Shown piece by piece: positions 56,255 through 64,000 of a DNA stretch of 64,000 bases. Source of the stretch: Acidovorax benzenivorans. GTDB taxonomy: Bacteria > Pseudomonadota > Gammaproteobacteria > Burkholderiales > Burkholderiaceae_C. Positions within the stretch are counted from its first letter, which is position 1. Every line of letters begins with the position of its first letter. The stretch is from contig NZ_JAPCKI010000009.1 of NCBI RefSeq assembly GCF_028680575.1, forward strand, positions 62,001 to 126,000, written 5' to 3'. Under the pieces are notes generated by a model that saw only the letters and a list, made by a program, of their open reading frames with translations, was not told the DNA's origin and did no database searches. The position numbers and the translations under genes are program-made.

Positions 56255-57174
56255 TGGAGTCTTATGCACTGCTCATCGGCGCCACTCTGAGCGCGGGCAC
56301 CGTGCTGGCCATCGCTGCCCTGGGCCTGCTGATCAACGAAAAGGCGGGCATCGTCAACCTGGGGGCCGAGGGCATGATGCTCTGCGCCGCCATTGCAGGC
56401 TTTGCCACCGTGGTGCACACGGGCAACACCTGGCTGGGCTTTGGGGCAGGCATGGCCGCTGGCGCGGTACTGGCCGCTATCTTCGGCGTGCTGGTGATCT
56501 GGCTCAACACCAACCAGTACGCCACCGGGCTCGCGCTCAGCCTGTTTGGCGTGGGTTTTTCGGCGTTTGCGGGCATCAGCTACGTGCAGGCCAAGCTGCC
56601 GGAGCTGCCAAAGTACGCGATCCCGGTGCTGGGTGATGTGCCGCTTCTCGGGCCCGCGCTGTTCCAGCAGCATCCGCTGGTGTACCTCACCATGCTGCTG
56701 GTGGCGGGGTTGATCTGGTTCCTGTACCGCTCGCGCGCCGGACTGGTGCTGCGTTCGGTGGGCGAATCGCCCGAGTCTGCCCATGCGCTGGGCTACCCGG
56801 TGCGGCGCATCCGCCTGGCCGCGGTGGTGGCCGGGGGCTCGCTGTGCGGGCTGGCCGGGGCTTACATCTCCACCGTCTACACCCCGCTGTGGGTCGAGGG
56901 CATGGTGGCCGGGCGTGGCTGGATCGCGCTGGCGCTCACCACCTTTGCCACCTGGCGCCCGGCACGGGTGTTGCTTGGGGCTTACCTGTTTGGTGGCGTG
57001 ACCATGCTGCAGTTCCATTTGCAGGCCACGGGTGTGCAGGTGGCCAGCCAGTTGCTGAGCATGCTGCCGTATGTGGCCACCATCGTGGTGCTGGCGCTGA
57101 TCTCGCGCAATCCGGCGTGGATTCGCATCAATATGCCAGCTTCGTTGGGCAAGCCGTTTTACCCCGGCTCGTGA
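56254..57174 (+). CDS. ABC transporter permease 2 of the BMP type
   Basis: 306 aa from MESYALLIGATLSAGTVLAI, with AAAGGAGGTG nearby. YufQ-like features: LGLLINEKAGIVNLGAEGMMLCAA, TNQYATGLALSLFGVGFSAF and RSVGESPESAHALGYPVRRIRLAAVV. Forms the heteromeric pore with permease 1. The BMP lipoprotein 2 gene follows after 114 bp. Confidence 0.92.
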   Translation: MESYALLIGATLSAGTVLAIAALGLLINEKAGIVNLGAEGMMLCAAIAGFATVVHTGNTWLGFGAGMAAGAVLAAIFGVLVIWLNTNQYATGLALSLFGVGFSAFAGISYVQAKLPELPKYAIPVLGDVPLLGPALFQQHPLVYLTMLLVAGLIWFLYRSRAGLVLRSVGESPESAHALGYPVRRIRLAAVVAGGSLCGLAGAYISTVYTPLWVEGMVAGRGWIALALTTFATWRPARVLLGAYLFGGVTMLQFHLQATGVQVASQLLSMLPYVATIVVLALISRNPAWIRINMPASLGKPFYPGS

Positions 57175-57288
57175 AATCGAAGGTCGCCGCCATAAATGCT
57201 GGTTACCCCTTGGTAGATCGGCCCATAATTAATGTTTTCGTCCCGCAACCTTGCAAGTCTTACTTCTTCACTCGATAAGGAAACCGAC

Positions 57289-58455
57289 ATGACTGATCTG
57301 CAGAAACGCTCCATGCTCAAGGTGGCAGCGCTCTCCGCCGTGGCTGCTGCCGCCCTCGTGGGCTGTGGCAAGAAGGAAGAACCGGCACCGGCGCCCGCGC
57401 CAGCACCGGCCCCTGTGGCAGAAGCACCGGCACCCAAGCCAGAGCCTCTGAAGATCGCATTTGCCTATGTCGGCCCCGTGGGCGACGGCGGCTGGTCGTT
57501 CGCCCACGACAACGGTCGCAAGGCCATCGAGAAGGAATTCGGCGACAAGGTCGTGACGAGCTTCGTCGAAAGCGTGCCCGAGTCCGCCGACGCCGAGCGC
57601 GTGCTGCGTGACCTGGCCGGCCAGGGCAACAAGCTGATCTTCGGCACCACCTTCGGCTACATGGAGTCCATGCTCAAGGTGGCCGAGGACAACAAGGGCG
57701 TGAAGTTCGAGCATGCCACCGGCTACAAGACGGCCGAAAACATGCGCACCTATGACAGCCGCACCTACGAAGGCGCGTACATGGCGGGCATCATTGCCGG
57801 TGCCATGACCAAGTCCAACACGCTGGGCGTGGTGGGCTCGGTGCCGATCCCTGAAGTGATCCGCAACATCAACAGCTTCACGCTGGGCGCGCAGTCGGTC
57901 AACCCCAAGATCAAGACCAAGGTGGTGTGGGTGAACGAATGGTTCAGCCCACCCAAGGAAACCGAAGCCGCTACCAGCCTGATCAACGGCGGCGCGGACA
58001 TCCTGTTCCAGAACACCGATTCTCCCGCCGTGCTCAAGACGGCCCAAGAGAAGGGCAAGCGCGCCTTCGGCTGGGACAGCGACATGACTGCCTACGGCCC
58101 CAAGGCCCACCTGGCATCGGCTGTGATCAACTGGGGACCGTACTACGTCAAGGCCACCAAGGACGTGCTGGATGGCAACTGGGCCTCGGGCCAAAGCTGG
58201 TGGGGCGTGAAGGAAGGCGCTATCGACATCGTCTCCATCGCTGAAGACGTGCCTGCCGACACCAAGGCCAAGGTCGAAGCCGTGAAGAAGGGCCTGGCCG
58301 ACGGCAGCTTCAGCATCTGGAAGGGCCCCATCGTGGGTCAGGACGGCAAGCCCGTGCTCGAAAAGGACGCTGTGGCCGACGACAAGTTCCTGGGCGGCAT
58401 CAACTTCTACGTCAAGGGCGTCGAAGGCAAGATCCCCGGCGGCGACAAGAAGTAA
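57289..58455 (+). CDS. BMP-family ABC transporter substrate-binding lipoprotein 2
   Basis: 388 aa from MTDLQKRSMLKVAALSAVAA with lipobox LVGC. The mature protein starts with an Ala/Pro-rich tether (EEPAPAPAPAPAPVAEAPAP) that may span the periplasm. The binding fold has LKIAFAYVGPVGDGGWSFAH, GTTFGYMESMLKVA, VPIPEVIRNINSFTLGA and LFQNTDSPAVLKT. Closest to protein 1 and similar to protein 3. As it follows the ABC core directly it is probably the cognate binding protein of that transporter. Codon usage looks strongly biased (many GCC, AAG, GGC), consistent with high expression. Confidence 0.94.
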   Translation: MTDLQKRSMLKVAALSAVAAAALVGCGKKEEPAPAPAPAPAPVAEAPAPKPEPLKIAFAYVGPVGDGGWSFAHDNGRKAIEKEFGDKVVTSFVESVPESADAERVLRDLAGQGNKLIFGTTFGYMESMLKVAEDNKGVKFEHATGYKTAENMRTYDSRTYEGAYMAGIIAGAMTKSNTLGVVGSVPIPEVIRNINSFTLGAQSVNPKIKTKVVWVNEWFSPPKETEAATSLINGGADILFQNTDSPAVLKTAQEKGKRAFGWDSDMTAYGPKAHLASAVINWGPYYVKATKDVLDGNWASGQSWWGVKEGAIDIVSIAEDVPADTKAKVEAVKKGLADGSFSIWKGPIVGQDGKPVLEKDAVADDKFLGGINFYVKGVEGKIPGGDKK

Positions 58456-58471
58456 TTCGTACCGCGTCCAT

Positions 58472-58493
58472 CAGCAGCTCTTCGGAGCTGCTG
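58472..58493 (+). promoter_or_regulatory. UUCG-capped hairpin in the 3' region of the BMP lipoprotein 2 transcript
   Basis: CAGCAGCTC-TTCG-GAGCTGCTG, 9-bp stem with a UUCG tetraloop, 17 bp after the stop codon and immediately before the terminator. Likely an mRNA 3'-end protecting structure. Confidence 0.65.
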
Positions 58494-58497
58494 TGGC

Positions 58498-58527
58498 AAA
58501 GGGCCGCCCTGGGGTGGCCCTTTTTTG
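58498..58527 (+). terminator. Rho-independent terminator after BMP lipoprotein 2
   Basis: AAAGGGCC, a 10-nt loop, GGCCC then TTTTTT. It ends the ABC core and lipoprotein 2 transcription unit. Confidence 0.88.
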
Positions 58528-58577
58528 TTTGACAGGGTCCTCGGCCAGAGGCCCGCAGGTTTTCAGGAGCAAGGACG

Positions 58578-60613
<2,036 letters not shown>

Positions 60614-60620
60614 GCGTCAC

Positions 60621-61091
60621 TCAGTCATTCGCCAGCTGCGGGGGTGAATCGCCCAGCAGCGCTGCGCGGATCTGGTCTGCATAGGCTTGCAGCACGGCGG
60701 GCCCCGGCTCCTTGCGGGGCCACGTCAATGCAATGCCGTCCTGCGCGTGGCGGGGTACCACATGCATATGAAAGTGGAACACCGTCTGGTCGCCCTCGCG
60801 CCCGTTGGCCTGCAGCAGCGTGATGCCTGGTGGGTCAAAGGCCAGGCGCACGGCCTGGGCTACGCGTTGTGCGGTCTGCATGACGGCAGCAGCTTCTTCG
60901 GGCGTGATGTCGAGCAAGGTGGCGGCGTGGCGCTTGGTGGCCACCAGCACATGGCCGGGGTTGACCTGGCCGATGTCCATGAAGGCGATGGTCAGGTGAT
61001 CCTCATACACCGTGGCTGCCGGGATTTCGCCCGCCACCAGGCGGCAGAAGATGCATTGGCCGGGGGGCGAGGTGTCAACAAACATGGGCAT
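60621..61091 (-). CDS. HIT-family protein
   Basis: 156 aa from MPMFVDTSPPGQCIFCRLVA; the ATG two codons downstream (61085) is equally possible. Nucleotide-binding histidine triad HFHMHVVPR, with CIFCRLVAGEIPA at the start (possible Zn site) and NPGHVLVATKRHAATLLDI. HIT proteins hydrolyse nucleoside phosphoramidates or dinucleotides. It lies alone on the minus strand between two plus-strand purine genes. Confidence 0.9.
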   Translation of the reverse strand: MPMFVDTSPPGQCIFCRLVAGEIPAATVYEDHLTIAFMDIGQVNPGHVLVATKRHAATLLDITPEEAAAVMQTAQRVAQAVRLAFDPPGITLLQANGREGDQTVFHFHMHVVPRHAQDGIALTWPRKEPGPAVLQAYADQIRAALLGDSPPQLAND

Positions 61092-61152
61092 GGGGCGGGG
61101 CTCCGGGCTGTGGCAAACCCCATGGTAGTGCCCCTCGCTTAAAATACGCCAC

Positions 61153-61198
61153 AAAGGCTGCTGTCCCGGCAGCCTTTTGCATTTTCTGTTTTCGGGAC
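61153..61198 (+). promoter_or_regulatory. Candidate pseudoknot or attenuator in the leader of BMP protein 3
   Basis: Stem AAAGGCTGC/GCAGCCTTT (61153-61161 with 61169-61177) has loop TGTCCCG; the loop's GTCCCG can pair with CGGGAC at 61193-61198, making an H-type pseudoknot joined by a U-rich strand. The second helix ends only a few bases before the ribosome-binding AGAGGA. TTTT after the first stem also makes it terminator-like. Confidence 0.55.
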
Positions 61199-61214
61199 CA
61201 TGTAGAGGACCACC

Positions 61215-62315
61215 ATGTACAAAAACCTCGCAGCCACGCTTGTGGCCGCCTGTTTTTTCTCCCCCGTTTTTTCACAGACCACACCTGCCAAAGGCAGCGC
61301 TGCCGAGCCCGTCAAGGCCGGGTTTGTTTATGTCTCGCCCATCACCGAAGCGGGCTGGACACGCCAGCACGATGAAGGCCGCAAGGCCGTCGAAGCCGCG
61401 CTGGGCCAACAGGTGAAGACCACCTTTGTCGAGAACGTGGCCGAAGGCGCTGATGCCGAGCGAGTGATTCGCGACCTGGCCGCCACGGGCCACCAGATCA
61501 TCTTCACCCCCAGTTTTGGCTACATGGAGCCCACGCTCAAGGTGGCGCAGGACTATCCGCATGTGAAGTTCGAGTCCATTACCGGCTACAAGACCACGCC
61601 CAATGTGGCCACTGCCAACGCGCGCTATTACGAGGGCCGTTACCTGGCGGGTATTGCCGCAGGCCGCATGAGCAAGACTGGCGTGGCTGGTTTTGTGGCG
61701 GGTTTCCCCATTCCTGAAGTGCTGCAGGGCATCAATGCTTTCACGCTGGGCATGCGCTCGGTCAATCCCCAGGCCACTGTCAAGGTGGTGTGGCTCAATG
61801 TGTGGTTCGACCCGCCCAAGGAGCGGGATGCCGCCATGGCGCTGTTCAATCAGGATGTCGATGTGATCGCGTTCCACACGGGCTCCACGGCCGTGATGGC
61901 AGCTGCGCAGGAGCGCGGCAAGATGGCCGTGGCCTACCACTCGGACATGCGCCGCACCGGGCCGGATGCGCAGATCGTGGCCGTGACACACCAGTGGGGC
62001 AGCTACTACACCGAGCGCGTGCGCGCCGTGCAAAGCGGCACCTGGAAGAGCGCTAACCTCTGGGGTGGCGTGCGCGAGGGCATGATCCGCGTCGGAGACT
62101 TTGGCCCGCGCGTGCCTGCCGCCGTGCAGCAGGAAGTGCTGAACGCGCAAAAGGCCATTGGGGCGGGCAAGCTCCAGCCGTTCCGCGCGGGCAAGACTCC
62201 GGTGCGCGACAACGAGGGACAAGAGAGGATCGCGCCGGGGCAGGCGCTGACCGATGCGCAAATCCTGCAGATGAACTGGCTGGTGGACGGCGTGGTCGGC
62301 AAGTTGTCCCGCTGA
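61215..62315 (+). CDS. BMP-family ABC transporter substrate-binding protein 3
   Basis: 366 aa with Sec signal MYKNLAATLVAACFFSPVFS and cleavage near FSQT; GTAGAGGACC precedes the ATG. The binding fold has VKAGFVYVSPITEAGWTRQH, FTPSFGYMEPTLKVA, FPIPEVLQGINAFTLGM and IAFHTGSTAVMAA, where the NTDSP motif of the paralogues is replaced by HTGST, suggesting a different ligand. It lies directly upstream of guaD, so guanine or a guanine nucleoside is a fair guess. Confidence 0.92.
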   Translation: MYKNLAATLVAACFFSPVFSQTTPAKGSAAEPVKAGFVYVSPITEAGWTRQHDEGRKAVEAALGQQVKTTFVENVAEGADAERVIRDLAATGHQIIFTPSFGYMEPTLKVAQDYPHVKFESITGYKTTPNVATANARYYEGRYLAGIAAGRMSKTGVAGFVAGFPIPEVLQGINAFTLGMRSVNPQATVKVVWLNVWFDPPKERDAAMALFNQDVDVIAFHTGSTAVMAAAQERGKMAVAYHSDMRRTGPDAQIVAVTHQWGSYYTERVRAVQSGTWKSANLWGGVREGMIRVGDFGPRVPAAVQQEVLNAQKAIGAGKLQPFRAGKTPVRDNEGQERIAPGQALTDAQILQMNWLVDGVVGKLSR

Positions 62316-62359
62316 TCCTGCACGAGCTACCGGCGCTCCCTGAGCTCCATAGCCACTAT

Positions 62360-62387
62360 GGGGCGCTGCGTATACAAACTGCGCCCC
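62360..62387 (+). promoter_or_regulatory. Hairpin containing a GTATAC site upstream of guaD
   Basis: GGGGCGC-TGCGTATACAAACT-GCGCCCC: perfect 7-bp GC stem closing a loop with GTATAC. It lies 20 bp before the guaD start. Could be a GntR operator, a leader hairpin or both. Confidence 0.55.
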
Positions 62388-62407
62388 CTGCCGCTAAGCT
62401 TGTCGCC

Positions 62408-63706
62408 ATGCCTGTTTACCGATCTGCTCTTTTGCGCTTTGCCGACGACGGCTGCGCCCTCTATGACGAAGATGGCCTGCTGGCCATTGGCCCGGATGCC
62501 CAGGGCCGCCAGCGGGTGCTGGCGGCGGGGGCCTGGCAGGCGCTGTCGCCGCAATATGCCCACGAGCCCGTCACGCACCTGCCGGGCCGCATTCTGGCCC
62601 CCGGGTTTGTGGACATGCACATCCACTTTCCGCAGACTGATGTGATCGGCTCGCCAGCGGATGGCCTGCTGCCCTGGCTGGAGAACTACACCTTTCCGCA
62701 CGAGTCCCGTTTCGTAGAGTCCGAATACAGCGGACAGGTGGCGCAGTTCTTCATTGAAGAACTGCTGCGCAACGGCGTGACCACGGCGCTGGCGTTCTCC
62801 ACCTCGCACCCAGCGTCGGTGGACGCCCTGTTCACCGAAGCCCAGCGCCAGCAGATGCGTCTCATCACCGGCAAGGTGCTGCAAGACCGCCACTCGCCCG
62901 ACGGCGTGCGCGACGACACCGAGCAGAGCCTCATCGACACCGACGCGCTGATCCAGCGCTGGCACGGCGTGGACCGCCTGGGCTATGCCATCACCCCCCG
63001 GTTTGCGCCCACCAGCACCCATGAACAACTGCGCGGCGCGGGTGAGCTGGCCGCGCGCTACCCCGATGTGTGGATCCAGTCCCACGTAGCCGAAAACCGC
63101 GACGAGATTCGCTGGGCGCGCGAGCTGTTTCCCGCCGCGCGCAGCTACCTGGGCGTGTACGACGACTTTGGCCTCATGCGCGAACGTGCGGTGTACGCGC
63201 ACTGCATCCACTTTGACGACGACGACCGTGCGCTGATGCGCGACACCGGTGCGGTGGCGGCGGTCAGTCCCACCAGCAACCTCTTTCTGGGCAGCGGGTT
63301 TTTCGACTACGCCGGTGCCGACAGGGTGGGCTTTGGCTATGGGCTGGCCAGCGATGTGGGCGGGGGCACCAGCTTCAGCCCGTTCCACACCATGCTGGCG
63401 GCGTACTACGTGGGGCGTGAGGGCCAGACCAAGCAGGGCCTGAGCCTGTCGCCCCAACGGCTGTGGTGGCAACACACGGCGGGCGCGGCCAAGGCGCTGG
63501 GTCTGGCGGGTGTGGTGGGCAATCTGCAGCCGGGCTGCGAGGCCGATTTTGTGGTGCTGAATCCAGAGGCCACCCCACTTTTGGCACGCAAGACCCGCCA
63601 GGCGCGCAACCTGGATGAGCTTTTGTTTGCGCTGATCGTGCTCGGTGACGACCGGGTGGTGCAAGAAACAGTGATTTCTCAAGCAAAATACGGCTCTAGC
63701 GCTTGA
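62408..63706 (+). CDS. guaD: Guanine deaminase (amidohydrolase superfamily)
   Basis: 432 aa from MPVYRSALLRFADDGCALYD. Metal motif PGFVDMHIHFPQ (His71, His73), WIQSHVAENRDEI with a ligand His, RAVYAHCIHFDD and the catalytic-site Asp region LASDVGGGTSFSPFHTM. The family converts guanine to xanthine with Zn2+, feeding XdhAB. Located after the BMP 3 binding-protein gene and before dcd. The last residues (about KYGSSA) and stop are encoded by repeat R10, beyond the usual C-terminus. Confidence 0.95.
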   Translation: MPVYRSALLRFADDGCALYDEDGLLAIGPDAQGRQRVLAAGAWQALSPQYAHEPVTHLPGRILAPGFVDMHIHFPQTDVIGSPADGLLPWLENYTFPHESRFVESEYSGQVAQFFIEELLRNGVTTALAFSTSHPASVDALFTEAQRQQMRLITGKVLQDRHSPDGVRDDTEQSLIDTDALIQRWHGVDRLGYAITPRFAPTSTHEQLRGAGELAARYPDVWIQSHVAENRDEIRWARELFPAARSYLGVYDDFGLMRERAVYAHCIHFDDDDRALMRDTGAVAAVSPTSNLFLGSGFFDYAGADRVGFGYGLASDVGGGTSFSPFHTMLAAYYVGREGQTKQGLSLSPQRLWWQHTAGAAKALGLAGVVGNLQPGCEADFVVLNPEATPLLARKTRQARNLDELLFALIVLGDDRVVQETVISQAKYGSSA

Positions 63707-63738
63707 TATTCATGCGCTACCAGCTACGTATTTAATAG
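63681..63738 (-). repeat. AGCT/GCGC dispersed repeat, copy R10, containing the guaD stop codon
   Basis: Minus strand: AGCTGGTAGCGC, 11 nt, AAGCGCTAGAGCC. The TGA at 63704-63706 that ends guaD is in the central spacer, so the C-terminal residues of GuaD are repeat-derived. Confidence 0.8.
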
Positions 63739-63786
63739 CGCCCGGCAGTCCACCACTGCAGGGGCCACAGCGCAGGGAGTTCTGCT

Positions 63787-64000
63787 ATGAGCATCAAGAG
63801 CGACAAATGGATCCGCCGCATGGCGGCCGAGCACGGAATGATCGAGCCCTTCGAGCCCGGCCAGGTGCGCGAGGTCGAGGGCCGCAAGATCATCAGTTAC
63901 GGCACCAGCAGCTACGGCTACGACATCCGCTGTGCGCCCGAATTCAAGGTGTTCACCAATATCCACAGCACGGTGGTGGACCCGAAGAATTTCGACGAGA
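63787..64000 (+). CDS. dcd: dCTP deaminase, N-terminal part (runs off the window)
   Basis: Starts [20 protein letters not shown]; 71 codons are visible with no stop. The sequence [20 protein letters not shown] and [17 protein letters not shown] is highly typical of bacterial Dcd, which deaminates dCTP to dUTP in thymidylate supply. GGGAG lies upstream of the ATG. The 3' end is beyond base 64000. Confidence 0.95.
   Translation, partial: MSIKSDKWIRRMAAEHGMIEPFEPGQVREVEGRKIISYGTSSYGYDIRCAPEFKVFTNIHSTVVDPKNFDE

Noticed and set aside
57175-57288. Classical purine (guanine) riboswitch before the BMP lipoprotein gene
   Set aside because: The conserved UAUA, GGNNNG and three-way junction pattern with loop-loop pairing could not be found in this leader or before guaD.
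62327-63682. 451-codon minus-strand open frame antisense to guaD
   Set aside because: Shadow of guaD; the guaD metal motifs are intact on the plus strand.

Overview
The window is 64 kb of high-GC DNA whose gene content and repeats point to a Comamonadaceae betaproteobacterium, probably Acidovorax or a close relative. The organism call is inference from gene families, operon style (many 4-bp ATGA overlaps) and small repeats I associate with that family. No rRNA, tRNA, CRISPR array, transposase or phage gene is visible. About 52 genes are called; the first and last are cut by the window edges.

Layout. 0-3.2 kb: two isopenicillin-N-synthase-like Fe(II) oxygenases, a VOC protein and an orphan NMT1/THI5-like binding protein. 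3.5-9.8 kb: a complete L-threonate catabolic cluster (otnI, otnC, otnK, ltnD, GntP-type permease, GntR regulator). 10.1-13.4 kb: a hydrolase/reductase/TetR cassette of lower GC, with a palindromic operator. 13.5-17.5 kb: a patatin-like lipoprotein and an NMT1-type ABC transporter whose leader looks like a xanthine (NMT1-motif) riboswitch. 17.7-26 kb: malic enzyme, a urate/xanthine-type NCS2 permease, a GntR regulator, DctA and gamma-glutamyltranspeptidase. 26-35 kb: ureide genes (M20 hydrolase, UraD-allantoate amidohydrolase fusion, PuuE, GntR) diverging from uraH, then xdhC, puuD and a RidA-like gene. 35-44 kb: a lipoprotein, two cyclic-di-GMP proteins, glycerate kinase, a porin and a Crp/Fnr regulator. 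44.7-49.7 kb: xdhB, xdhA and a GntR regulator. 50-63.7 kb: a purine-uptake and deamination region with three BMP-family binding proteins, one BMP-type ABC core, adenine deaminase, guanine deaminase, a CDA-fold deaminase, a flavin reductase, a Rieske oxygenase, a HIT protein and a LysR regulator. The window ends inside dcd.

How the genes fit. Adenine and guanine are deaminated to hypoxanthine and xanthine, XdhAB (matured by XdhC) makes urate, PuuD oxidises urate, UraH and UraD give S-allantoin, PuuE opens it to allantoate, and the AllC-like domain starts releasing ammonia towards glyoxylate. Glycerate kinase and malic enzyme could return that carbon to central metabolism. Three paralogous FadR-type GntR regulators lie beside the purine genes, and GTATAC-centred sites recur upstream of uptake and catabolic genes.

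The most unusual signal is non-coding. A roughly 50-bp inverted-repeat element (core AGCT-N4-GCGC-N11-GCGC-N3/4-GCC) occurs ten times. It supplies or abuts the stop codons of several genes and lies in frame inside puuD and xdhA at domain linkers. xdhA also carries two in-frame copies of a second GC-rich repeat. Two larger elements (33104-33371 and 44100-44626) each fold on paper as a closing stem around two arms. The leader of the third BMP gene can form an H-type pseudoknot.
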